From NCBI GenBank assembly GCA_016285815.1, contig JAEERN010000249.1:1-7690 (forward strand): a DNA stretch of 7,690 bases, in the 5' to 3' direction. Positions 1 through 5,774 of this stretch are shown here, in pieces (position 1 is the first letter of the stretch; every line of letters starts with the position of its first letter). Made by a program: the position numbers and the translations under genes. The stretch comes from Clostridiales bacterium. Its GTDB lineage: Bacteria > Bacillota > Clostridia > Oscillospirales > QAMX01. Under the pieces are notes generated by a model, which saw nothing but the letters and a program-made list of their open reading frames with translations, did no database searches and was not told the DNA's origin.

Positions 1-1
1 G

Positions 2-655
2 CTGGACGCCTTTCTGGCCCGGTACGACGGCGGCGCGCTGCACCACAGCGAGACCTATCGCCGGGCGTATGCGCCGGCGTACCGCGTCGCGGACGCGGCC
101 TTTTCCCGTCTGACGGCCCTGATCTGCCGTCTGGACGCGCTGCCCCGCCCGGCCGTGGCCGCGCTGGACGGCGACGCGGCCTCCGGCAAGTCCACCGCGG
201 CCGAGCTGCTGGGGCAGCTATTCGGCGCGCCCGTGATCCACGCCGACGACTTCTATCTGCCGCCGGAGCTCCGCACGGAGGCCCGGCTGGCCGAGCCCGG
301 CGGCAACTTCCACCGGGAACGCTTCGCCGCCGAGGTCCTGCCGAACCTGAAAACGGGCCGCGCTTTTTCCTACGGCGCCTATGACTTCCACGCCCGCGCC
401 ACCCGCCGCGCGGAGATCCCCGCCTCAGAGCTGGTCTTCGTGGAGGGGGCCTACTGTCTGCACCCGGCGCTGGGAGACTATGCCGACCTGCGCGTCTTTT
501 CGCCGGCCGCACCGGACGAACAGCGCCGCCGCATCCTGGCCCGCAACGGAGAGGCGGGCCTCGCCGCCTTCGACGCGCGCTGGATCCCCATGGAAAAGCG
601 GTATCAGGCCGCCTTCGGCGTGCGCGCGCGGTGCGACCTGACGCTGCCGGAGTGA
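2..655 (+). CDS. Uridine kinase-like P-loop kinase (5' end cut)
   Basis: The open frame enters from the window edge without a stop, so at least 217 residues are visible and the true start lies upstream. The GTG at 155 sits directly before the P-loop and would remove an in-frame N-terminal stretch, so I do not take it as the start. A Walker A motif GDAASGKST lies at visible residues 57-65, followed by VIHADDFYLPP (about 78-88), the acidic pair expected for magnesium and substrate handling in uridine kinase/phosphoribulokinase-like enzymes. A segment FVEGAYCLHP and an arginine-rich lid-like stretch (DEQRRRILARNG) follow. The likely role is ATP-dependent phosphorylation of a small molecule. The substrate cannot be read from the sequence; uridine kinase is only the nearest family. 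About 50 residues before the P-loop are unusual for classical Udk. The gene converges on the degV-family gene. Confidence 0.8.
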   Translation: MDAFLARYDGGALHHSETYRRAYAPAYRVADAAFSRLTALICRLDALPRPAVAALDGDAASGKSTAAELLGQLFGAPVIHADDFYLPPELRTEARLAEPGGNFHRERFAAEVLPNLKTGRAFSYGAYDFHARATRRAEIPASELVFVEGAYCLHPALGDYADLRVFSPAAPDEQRRRILARNGEAGLAAFDARWIPMEKRYQAAFGVRARCDLTLPE

Positions 656-683
656 CCGGCCGCACCGCCGGAACCCTTTTGCG

Positions 684-729
684 AAAAAAAACCGCCGCGC
701 GGGAGCTTTCCCGTGCGGCGGCCTTTTTT
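684..729. terminator. Bidirectional intrinsic terminator
   Basis: A 13-bp stem (692-704 with 709-721, one G-U pair) closes a GCTT tetraloop. It is flanked by eight A's at 684-691 and six T's at 724-729. It therefore reads as hairpin plus U-tract on either strand, and it lies between two convergent genes. It can serve both the kinase gene on the plus strand and the pth-upp-degV operon on the minus strand. Confidence 0.9.
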
Positions 730-733
730 GTCT

Positions 734-1600
734 TCACGCCTTGACGACGAAGAGGAAGCCGATGCAGTTGGTGCCGCAGTGGCTGGAGATGACGCTGCCG
801 GCTGTGGACTCCAGCGCCTCTTCGAACCCGGCGGCGCGGACCTCGGACACGGCGGCCTCGACGATAGCCGGGTCGCAGCCGGGACTGTAGGTGACGAACA
901 CCCGGTGGTCCTCGATGTTCGCCCGGTCGGCCAGCAGGTTCTGAACGTATTTCTTCACAGCCACCGGCGTCTTGCCGCGGTACTTGGCGCGGCTGGCCAT
1001 GCTGCCGTTCGAGACGGCGATCTCGGGGTGGAGGCTCAGCAGGCTGGCGCCCACCGAAGCCAGCAGGGAACAGCGCCCGCCGCGGTGGAGATAGACCAGC
1101 GTGTCCAGCACGAAGCTGGCCCGGACGCGCCCCGCCATACCGTCCATCGCGGCCACGATCTCCTCGGCGGTCCGGCCCTCGGCGGCCAGCTCGCCGGCCC
1201 GCATGACCATCAGCCCGATGCCGGTGGAAAGGTTCATGGAGTCCACGCAGAACACGCGCCCCGGCAGCCCCTCGGCGGCCAGCTGTCCGGCGGCCAGACG
1301 GGCGTTGGCCACGGTGCAGCTCATCTTTTCCGAAAGCCCGATGTAGACCGCGTCCCGCCTCGCCTCGGCGAAGGGGCGGAAAAACTCGATATAGTCCCCC
1401 ACCGTCGCGGCGGAGGTCTTCGGCGTCTGCTGGGTGCGGTCGAAGTACTCGAACAGGTCCCTGGGCTGGATGTCTACGCCGTCCCGGCAGGTCTTGTCGC
1501 CCAGCGAGACATAGAGAGGCACGGTGCGGATGCCGAACCGCGCCAGCTGCTCCTGCGTCAAGTCGCAGCAGGTGTCGGACAGTATCTGAACGTTCGTCAT
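734..1600 (-). CDS. DegV family fatty-acid-binding protein
   Basis: This 288-residue protein has the full length usual for the DegV family. It carries the family's N-terminal SDTCCDL (8-14), the PKTS stretch (60-63), a VDSMNLSTGIGL loop (119-130), the LDTLVYLHRGGR segment (165-176), and the C-terminal ISSHCGTNCIGFLF block (271-284). DegV proteins bind a single fatty acyl chain. In Firmicutes some act as FakB, presenting the fatty acid to the kinase FakA to make acyl-phosphate for phospholipid synthesis. No fakA is visible here, so whether this copy is a working FakB is inference. The start ATG has an AAAGGAT ribosome binding site 8-9 nt upstream. It is the last gene of the pth-upp-degV operon, starting 25 bp after upp, and it ends against the bidirectional terminator. 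Confidence 0.93.
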   Translation of the reverse strand: MTNVQILSDTCCDLTQEQLARFGIRTVPLYVSLGDKTCRDGVDIQPRDLFEYFDRTQQTPKTSAATVGDYIEFFRPFAEARRDAVYIGLSEKMSCTVANARLAAGQLAAEGLPGRVFCVDSMNLSTGIGLMVMRAGELAAEGRTAEEIVAAMDGMAGRVRASFVLDTLVYLHRGGRCSLLASVGASLLSLHPEIAVSNGSMASRAKYRGKTPVAVKKYVQNLLADRANIEDHRVFVTYSPGCDPAIVEAAVSEVRAAGFEEALESTAGSVISSHCGTNCIGFLFVVKA

Positions 1601-1625
1601 GCAGAGATCCTTTCCCGGGCGGGAC

Positions 1626-2267
1626 TCACTTGGTCCCGAAGATGCGGTCGCCCGCGTCGCCCAGGCCGGGCACGATATAGCCGTGGTCGTTGAGACGCTC
1701 GTCCAGCGCGGCGCAGTAGATGTCCACGTCCGGATGCGCCTTCTGCACGGCGGCGATCCCCTCGGGGGCGGCGATGATGTTCATCAGCGTGATCTTGACG
1801 GCGCCCTCGTCCTTGATGAAGCGGATGGCGTCGATGGCCGAGCCGCCGGTGGCCAGCATGGGATCGAGAACGAAGACCTCGCGCTCGCCGATGTCGTTGG
1901 GCAGCTTGCAGTAGTACTTGACGGGCTTCAGCGTCGCCGGGTCGCGGTAGAGGCCGATGTGGCCCACCTTGGCGGCGGGGATCAGCGTCAGGACGCCGTC
2001 CACCATCCCCAGCCCCGCGCGCAGGATCGGCACCAGCGCCAGCTTCTTGCCGGAAAGCTCGTGGCACTTCGCCAGCCCCACGGGGGTCGCGACGATGGTC
2101 TCGCTGACCTGAAGGTTCCGCGTCGCCTCATAGGCGATCAGCGTCGCGATCTCGCTGACGATCTCGCGGAATTCTTTGACGCCCGTCTCCTTGCGGCGGA
2201 TGATCGACAGCTTGTGCTGGATCAGCGGGTGATCCATGATGAAGACCTGGCCTTTGTTGCAATCCAT
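1626..2267 (-). CDS. upp: Uracil phosphoribosyltransferase
   Basis: This cytosolic enzyme converts uracil and PRPP to UMP and diphosphate in pyrimidine salvage. The 213-residue protein matches the family end to end: DHPLIQHKL (12-20), VPILRAGLGMVDGVL (79-93), the PRPP-binding loop VLDPMLATGGSA (133-144), and the uracil-recognition C-terminus GYIVPGLGDAGDRIFGTK (196-213). Two ATG starts are possible. The one taken here gives an N-terminus about four residues longer than the Bacillus form and keeps the strand VFI before MDHP. An internal ATG at 2237 (residue 11) would remove that strand. Both sit about 13 nt from an AAAGG, so spacing does not decide. It is the middle gene of the operon, 46 bp after pth and 25 bp before the degV-family gene. 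Confidence 0.97.
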   Translation of the reverse strand: MDCNKGQVFIMDHPLIQHKLSIIRRKETGVKEFREIVSEIATLIAYEATRNLQVSETIVATPVGLAKCHELSGKKLALVPILRAGLGMVDGVLTLIPAAKVGHIGLYRDPATLKPVKYYCKLPNDIGEREVFVLDPMLATGGSAIDAIRFIKDEGAVKITLMNIIAAPEGIAAVQKAHPDVDIYCAALDERLNDHGYIVPGLGDAGDRIFGTK

Positions 2268-2313
2268 AACGTTGTGTCATCCTTTCAAAAGGCGGACCTG
2301 GGCCCGCCGTGAT

Positions 2314-2943
2314 CTACCGTTTTCCGTTGTAAAGATTCATGGCGTGCTCCGCGCCGTTCCCGATCACGTCCAGCGCGGCCTTCGCCGCGTTTTCCGCCGC
2401 GCCGCGGACCAGGGCGGCCTCGTCCGCCGAAAACCGTCCGAGGACCCAGTCCACGACCTGATACGCGGGGTCCGCCGGCCGGCCGATCCCGATCCGCACC
2501 CGGGCAAAGTCGGCCGTGCCCGCGTGAGCGATGACGCTCTTCAGGCCGTTGTGCCCCCCGTCGCTCCCCTTCGGACGGACGCGGATCCGCCCCACGGGAA
2601 GCTCCAGATCGTCGCACAGCACCACCAGCCGCTCCGGGCCCAGCTTGTACCAGTCCATGGCGGCGCGGACGCTGACGCCGCTCTCGTTCATATAGGTGGC
2701 CGGCTCCAGCAGCAGCAGCCGCGCGCCGCCGCTCTCAGCCTCGGCGCACAGGCCGTGGAACTTCGCCCGGTCCAGCCTGACCCCCAGCCGGCGGGCCAGC
2801 TCGTCCGCCGCCAGAAAGCCCGCGTTGTGCCGGGTGGCCTCGTACCGGGCGCCGGGGTTGCCCAGCCCGCATACGATCCAGCTCACGGGGCCGGTCTTCG
2901 GCCGCTCGGCTTCCAGCTTTTTGAACAGGTCGAAGATCGACAT
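2314..2943 (-). CDS. pth: Peptidyl-tRNA hydrolase
   Basis: Pth cleaves the ester bond between peptide and tRNA on prematurely released peptidyl-tRNAs and so recycles tRNA in the cytosol. All catalytic residues are visible: N29 in GLGNPG, the catalytic H39 in TRHNAGF, N86 in TYMNESG, D111 in CDDLELP and N132 in GGHNGL, matching E. coli N10, H20, N68, D93 and N114. The 209-residue protein has about 19 extra N-terminal residues (MSIFDLFKKLEAERPKTG) before the usual start. They are in frame behind a good ribosome binding site (GGAGG about 7 nt before the ATG), so this longer start is supported; the stretch could form a short amphipathic helix. It is the first gene of a minus-strand operon with upp and a degV-family gene, with its own promoter about 30 bp upstream. 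Confidence 0.96.
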   Translation of the reverse strand: MSIFDLFKKLEAERPKTGPVSWIVCGLGNPGARYEATRHNAGFLAADELARRLGVRLDRAKFHGLCAEAESGGARLLLLEPATYMNESGVSVRAAMDWYKLGPERLVVLCDDLELPVGRIRVRPKGSDGGHNGLKSVIAHAGTADFARVRIGIGRPADPAYQVVDWVLGRFSADEAALVRGAAENAAKAALDVIGNGAEHAMNLYNGKR

Positions 2944-2972
2944 GGGCCCCTCCCTCTTTCCTTCTTCCTGTT

Positions 2973-2981
2973 ATTGTAGCA
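2973..2981 (-). promoter_or_regulatory. Extended -10 promoter for pth-upp-degV operon
   Basis: Read on the minus strand the site is TGCTACAAT, a TG-extended -10 element matching five of six bases of TATAAT. No good -35 hexamer is seen at 16-18 bp, which is usual for extended -10 promoters. Transcription would begin about 7 nt downstream, giving a leader of roughly 20-25 nt that carries a purine-rich tract and the GGAGG site before the pth ATG. Confidence 0.6.
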
Positions 2982-3051
2982 TATTTTTCCGGAAAACGAA
3001 AGACGCTGACGGCTCTTCCGACAAATTTTTTCTGCGCCGGCCGCTTCAAAG

Positions 3052-3092
3052 CGTTCCGCCGCCCCGCAGAGGCTCTGCGAAGCGGCGGAACG
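3052..3092 (-). terminator. Strong GC-rich hairpin, probable terminator
   Basis: An 11-bp perfect stem (3052-3062 with 3082-3092) encloses a second 6-bp stem (3065-3070 with 3074-3079), making one long hairpin 16 nt after the stop of the small minus-strand gene. The downstream side on the minus strand has only CTTTGAAG, not a proper U-tract, so termination may be inefficient. A role in 3'-end protection is an alternative. On the plus strand it is followed by GGCGTTTTCCC, also a poor tail. Confidence 0.5.
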
Positions 3093-3108
3093 GGCGTTTT
3101 CCCGGGGA

Positions 3109-3297
3109 TCAGAACATGGCGTCCGACAGGTCTCCCGCCGCGCCGCGGACCTGACGGCAGACCGTCCGGCGCGCTTTGCACAGGCGCTTTTTCGCCCGCC
3201 GGACCGCCCGTTTCCGCTCCGGAGAGCACAGGAAGACCACCAGCGCGGCGGCCGCCATCCCGGCGGCGACCCCGCGCGCAAAGGACATTGCAGACAT
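3109..3297 (-). CDS. Small single-pass membrane protein, YtxH-like
   Basis: This 62-residue protein has one hydrophobic segment (about residues 6-25, rich in Ala, Gly, Met and Val). A strongly basic stretch follows (about 28-49: many Arg and Lys, two Cys), and the protein ends in GDLSDAMF. This layout resembles small YtxH-like proteins common in Clostridia, but I cannot assign a function. The ATG at 3297 is chosen because GGAGG lies 8 nt upstream inside a GGAGGAGGAGA tract; the in-frame TTG at 3387 would add a proline/arginine-rich stretch that reads through the palindrome. By the positive-inside rule the basic tail should be cytoplasmic. It is divergent from the gene at 3572. No clear promoter was found upstream of it. 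Confidence 0.7.
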   Translation of the reverse strand: MSAMSFARGVAAGMAAAALVVFLCSPERKRAVRRAKKRLCKARRTVCRQVRGAAGDLSDAMF

Positions 3298-3311
3298 CTT
3301 TCTCTCCTCCT

Positions 3312-3343
3312 CCGTCCGGTCCCGCCGCGGCGGGACCGGACGG
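3312..3343. repeat. Perfect 32-bp palindrome
   Basis: The half-site CCGTCCGGTCCCGCCG at 3312-3327 is matched exactly by its reverse complement at 3328-3343. On the minus strand it lies immediately before the GGAGG ribosome binding site of the small membrane protein gene, so in that transcript it would form a very stable hairpin (about 14 bp with a 4-nt loop) touching the start region. It could instead act as a DNA operator. It has no U-tract on either side, so it is not a typical terminator. Confidence 0.85.
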
Positions 3344-3380
3344 CGCTCCGGCCGTTTCGGTCTTTGCCGCGGCGAGTCCC

Positions 3381-3402
3381 CGCTCAAAGCCGGCTTTGAG
3401 CG
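3381..3402. repeat. Perfect 22-bp palindrome
   Basis: CGCTCAAAGCC at 3381-3391 is followed directly by its exact reverse complement at 3392-3402. With no spacer it suits a homodimeric DNA-binding protein better than an RNA hairpin. Its centre lies 64 bp from the centre of the larger palindrome, close to six helical turns. Confidence 0.8.
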
Positions 3403-3491
3403 CAGGGATAGTTTGCGCGGCGGAGCGCGCCGCTATTCCGCCCGCGGCGGCTTCCAGTTTTTTTGAGATCCGGGTTTTTTCTTTTTTTGCG

Positions 3492-3521
3492 TTGACACGG
3501 GCCGCGGAGGGAGACTATAAT
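3492..3521 (+). promoter_or_regulatory. Consensus sigma-A promoter for gene at 3572
   Basis: A perfect TTGACA (3492-3497) and a perfect TATAAT (3516-3521) are separated by 18 bp. Upstream of the -35 are T-runs at 3474-3479 and 3482-3488 that resemble an UP element. Transcription should begin near 3528, giving a leader of about 44 nt with an AAAGGAGG ribosome binding site at 3556-3563. Confidence 0.9.
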
Positions 3522-3571
3522 GGGGATGCGGCCCGGCCGGGACCGGACCGCGCGGAAAGGAGGCGTGCGCC

Positions 3572-4123
3572 GTGGAATATCTGGCCATCGTCGCAGGCAT
3601 CGCGCTGTTCTGCGTCCTCTATCCGCTGGCGGGGACCATCCGCCGGCGGGAGGCCCGAAAGGCCATGCGCGACTCGTTCAAGACCCTGAACTTTTTCCCC
3701 ACCGACACGTTTTCGCTGGACAGCGCCGAGATCTACGCCGACCGGGAAGCCGGGCTCTGGTTCCTGCGCACCGATCTGCGCAGCTCGGTGGTGACCCTGC
3801 GCCCGTTTTCCGACCTGTTGGACTTTGACGTCCGCGAGAGCGGCAACCTGATCGCAGAGGCCCGGCGGGGCCGCCCGCTGGACACGGTGCTGTTCCGGAC
3901 CGGCGCCAACCCGCGCCTGCCCGGCACGGGCCGCTGTCTCGACCTGCGCGTGCGGCTGACGCTGATCCACGGCGAGGTGTATCTCTCCGTGCTGGGCGGC
4001 TCCGTCCAGCGCGGCTCGGCCGAATACAAGAGCGCGCTGGCAAAGACCCGCTCTCTCGTGCTCCTGCTGGCGGAGATGCAGCGGTCTCCCCTGACCGACG
4101 GAACGGAGGCGGGACGGCCGTGA
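3572..4123 (+). CDS. Membrane-anchored protein of unknown function
   Basis: I do not recognise this 183-residue protein with certainty. The N-terminus carries one hydrophobic segment (about residues 4-22), then a basic stretch IRRREARKAMR (about 23-33), so the rest is probably cytoplasmic. The body contains LDSAEIYADREAGLWFL (49-65), then RPFSDLLDFDVRESG (77-91), then a beta-rich LDLRVRLTLIHGEVYLSVL (123-141) and a helical end (149-170). This order, a strand pair, an (F/Y)SDLLDF motif and a paired-strand end before a helix, resembles PH-like domains in Clostridial proteins; that is inference. The GTG start has a perfect AAAGGAGG 8 nt upstream. It is the first gene of a two-gene operon, and its stop overlaps the phosphoesterase start by GTGA. 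Confidence 0.85.
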   Translation: MEYLAIVAGIALFCVLYPLAGTIRRREARKAMRDSFKTLNFFPTDTFSLDSAEIYADREAGLWFLRTDLRSSVVTLRPFSDLLDFDVRESGNLIAEARRGRPLDTVLFRTGANPRLPGTGRCLDLRVRLTLIHGEVYLSVLGGSVQRGSAEYKSALAKTRSLVLLLAEMQRSPLTDGTEAGRP

Positions 4124-4632
4124 AGCTTCTGGCCCTCTCCGACACCCACGGCAGCCGCGCCGCCGCCGAGGCGCTCTTCCGCGCCGAGGCCCCGGATGCC
4201 GCCGTCCATCTGGGCGACTTCGTCCGGGACGCGGACGGTCTGGCCGCGCTGGCCGAGGCGGCCGGCGTTCCCTTTTGGCGCGTTCCCGGCAACTGCGACG
4301 GACTGTTGTCCGCCGCCGCGCCGGAGATCGTCTTCTCCTTCGGCGGCGTTCGGTTTTTCGCCCTCCACGGCCACACCCGCGCCATGCGTCTTCGGCCGGA
4401 CGCGGGGATCGCGGCGGCCCGGGCCGCCGGGGCGGACGCGCTGCTCTACGGCCACACCCACGTCCCCCTTCTGGACCGGCGGGACGGGATCCTCGTTCTG
4501 AACCCCGGCAGCGCCCGTCTGGCCCCGGGAAGCGACGGGATCGACTACGCCGTGGTCTTCGTCCGGGACGGTCAGATCCGCGCCGAGCTGCGCCGCTTTC
4601 CCCGGGACCAGCTGCTCCGCTTCGTCCGCTGA
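4120..4632 (+). CDS. YfcE/MJ0936-type metallophosphoesterase
   Basis: This 170-residue protein is a full-length calcineurin-like phosphoesterase of the YfcE/MJ0936 family. The metal-binding set is complete: D8 and H10 in SDTHG, D33 in HLGDF, N58 in GNCD, H83 in HGH, and H112 and H114 in GHTH. Members hydrolyse phosphodiesters with manganese or similar metals in the cytosol; natural substrates are mostly unknown. NPGSARL (about 128-134) is also typical. The GTG start overlaps the preceding stop (GTGA), with GGAGG 10 nt upstream, so it is translationally coupled to the membrane-anchored protein. The two may act together, but the sequence shows only co-expression. The following hairpin has a weak T-tail on this strand. 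Confidence 0.94.
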   Translation: MKLLALSDTHGSRAAAEALFRAEAPDAAVHLGDFVRDADGLAALAEAAGVPFWRVPGNCDGLLSAAAPEIVFSFGGVRFFALHGHTRAMRLRPDAGIAAARAAGADALLYGHTHVPLLDRRDGILVLNPGSARLAPGSDGIDYAVVFVRDGQIRAELRRFPRDQLLRFVR

Positions 4633-4651
4633 CCCCGCGACGGGACGCGAC

Positions 4652-4714
4652 AAAAGAAAAAACGGCCTGCCGCGCCGCGCCTCCGCTCGTTCCGGAGACG
4701 GGCCCGGCAGGCCG
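4652..4714 (-). terminator. Intrinsic terminator of amidohydrolase gene
   Basis: A perfect 10-bp stem (4663-4672 with 4705-4714) encloses a smaller CTCCG/CGGAG stem. On the minus strand it is followed by TTTTTTCTTTT (4662-4652), a strong U-tract. It lies just past the stop of the amidohydrolase gene. On the plus strand the tail is only CGTTTC, so it may end the phosphoesterase transcript less well, although its position between convergent genes fits both uses. Confidence 0.88.
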
Positions 4715-4740
4715 CGTTTCATCCGCGCTTTCGAAAAGGC

Positions 4741-5553
4741 TCAGTCCTTCGGACCCAGCCCGAAGAAGGCCGCCGCGTTTTCCCACAGCACGGCGTTCCG
4801 CTCGCTCTCGTCCAGCCCCAGCTGGTCGAAGCGCGCCAGCTCCTCCGTGTGGTCCCACATGGGATAGTCGGTCCCGAAAAAGCACCGCTCCGCGCCGAAG
4901 GCCCGGACCAGCTCGGTCCCCCGCTCCGGCGTCAGAAAGCCCAAGCTGGACGACGTGTCCACGCGCACGCCGGTGTCCGGCAGGACGCGGGCCGCCCGCT
5001 CCCACACGCTGTAGCCGCCGAAGTGGGCGCCCACCACGTCCAGCCGCGGGAACCGCCGGACGATGTCCGCCAGCTGCTCCGGCGTCGTGTTCTCGGTGTT
5101 CCGGTCGCCCATGTGCAGCAGAAGCGGCAGCCGCCCCTCAACGGCCTCGTCGAGGGCATAGGCTCTGGGGTCGTCCAGGCGAAAGTGCTGGAAGTCGGCG
5201 TGCAGCTTCACGCCGCGCACGCCGATGCGGATCATCCGGTCCACCTCGTCGGCCAGCCCCTCCATGTACGGGTGCAGCGAGCCGAAGCCGATAAACGCCG
5301 GATGGGCGCCCGCCTCGGCGGCGATATAGTCGTTGATCGAGCGCACCTGCTCCGGGCGCGTGGCCGCCGAACAGACCAGACAGTCCGTCACGCCGGCCGC
5401 CGCCGAGGCGGCCAGCAGGGTCGAGACCGTCCCGTCGTGGCACATGGGCACGCCGTAATAGCTGCCCGTGGCGGACGAGGCCTTGACGGCGATCTTGTCC
5501 GGAAAAATGTGGCAGTGGAAATCGAATATCCGGCCGGAGCGGGTCCTCTTCAT
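4741..5553 (-). CDS. Amidohydrolase-2 family metal-dependent hydrolase
   Basis: This 270-residue TIM-barrel enzyme belongs to the amidohydrolase-2 group (hydrolases and decarboxylases of the ACMSD type). The metal and active-site set is visible: H13 and H15 in DFHCHIFP, K116 in GVKLHADFQHF, H147 in LLLHMGD, H177 in VGAHFGG and D229 in FGTDYPMW. The substrate is not evident; it could be hydrolysed or decarboxylated. I start at the ATG at 5553 because AAAGGA (5570-5565) lies 11 nt upstream. The in-frame ATG at 5577, eight codons earlier, has no ribosome binding site and lies within a few bases of the predicted transcription start. The gene is single, divergent from greA, with its own promoter and a strong terminator. 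Confidence 0.9.
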   Translation of the reverse strand: MKRTRSGRIFDFHCHIFPDKIAVKASSATGSYYGVPMCHDGTVSTLLAASAAAGVTDCLVCSAATRPEQVRSINDYIAAEAGAHPAFIGFGSLHPYMEGLADEVDRMIRIGVRGVKLHADFQHFRLDDPRAYALDEAVEGRLPLLLHMGDRNTENTTPEQLADIVRRFPRLDVVGAHFGGYSVWERAARVLPDTGVRVDTSSSLGFLTPERGTELVRAFGAERCFFGTDYPMWDHTEELARFDQLGLDESERNAVLWENAAAFFGLGPKD

Positions 5554-5588
5554 GGTGCGTTCGGTCCTTTCGTTCATTGACGCGTATG

Positions 5589-5617
5589 ATTATACAACTT
5601 CGCGCGGCAAATGTATA
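5589..5617 (-). promoter_or_regulatory. Sigma-A promoter for amidohydrolase gene
   Basis: On the minus strand TATACA (5617-5612, four of six bases of the -35 consensus) and a perfect TATAAT (5594-5589) are 17 bp apart. The start of transcription would be near 5582, about 29 nt before the ATG at 5553. Confidence 0.7.
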
Positions 5618-5735
5618 TCGGCAGATTGACCATTTTTTTCGCGCCGCCGGCCCTCTCTCCCGTCTTTCTTCCCTCCCGGCGCGCCCGCGGGGCAAAAGTT
5701 TCTACTATTAATTTGCCAAAATTCAAGAAATGTAC

Positions 5736-5764
5736 TTGACAGACGGAATCGGATGGCTTATAAT
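5736..5764 (+). promoter_or_regulatory. Consensus sigma-A promoter for greA-lysS
   Basis: Perfect TTGACA (5736-5741) and perfect TATAAT (5759-5764) are separated by the ideal 17 bp, with AT-rich sequence upstream. Transcription should begin near 5771, leaving a leader of about 125 nt before greA. A promoter this strong fits the needs of lysS and greA, and makes the hairpin in the leader more notable. Confidence 0.93.
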
Positions 5765-5774
5765 ACGCCTTGTT

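Larger units (their letters stand above)
3298..3571. other. Divergent intergenic region with dyads and promoter
   Basis: This non-coding stretch separates two divergent genes. It holds the ribosome binding site of the small membrane protein gene, a 32-bp and a 22-bp perfect palindrome, T-rich tracts at 3461-3467, 3474-3479 and 3482-3488, and the promoter and ribosome binding site of the gene at 3572. The short open frames crossing it lack ribosome binding sites and read as low-complexity Arg/Pro/Ala sequence, so I do not call genes in them. Confidence 0.7.

Noticed and set aside
713..1693. Long plus-strand open frame antisense to the degV-family gene
   Set aside because: It is a high-GC shadow: it runs across the terminator, has no ribosome binding site, and its product is low-complexity. 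The minus strand encodes a clear full-length DegV protein.
2291..2308. Weak hairpin between pth and upp followed by TTTT on the minus strand
   Set aside because: The stem is only five base pairs around an 8-nt loop and the genes are 46 bp apart in one operon; it is too weak to call a terminator, though partial termination cannot be excluded.
3415..3467. Possible plus-strand terminator (short GC stems then seven T's at 3461-3467)
   Set aside because: The stems are short and do not abut the T-run, and no plus-strand gene lies upstream to be terminated; the T-run is better seen as part of the AT-rich region upstream of the promoter at 3492.
3515..5005. Very long minus-strand open frame across the hypothetical, phosphoesterase and amidohydrolase genes
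   Set aside because: Its product is Arg/Pro/Gly/Ala-rich and unlike any family, while three well-supported genes on proper frames cover the same bases.
5578..5637. 19-codon minus-strand leader peptide (ATG at 5637, ends overlapping the ATG at 5577)
   Set aside because: The stop/start overlap looked like translational coupling, but the -10 element of the amidohydrolase promoter lies inside it, the nearest purine-rich site is about 17 nt from the ATG, and the residues show no run of one amino acid typical of attenuation peptides.
5640..5683. Inverted repeat around a pyrimidine-rich tract upstream of greA
   Set aside because: The 7-bp arms enclose a 30-nt loop and lack a U-tract in a useful direction; GC-rich repeats of this length are expected by chance in this sequence.
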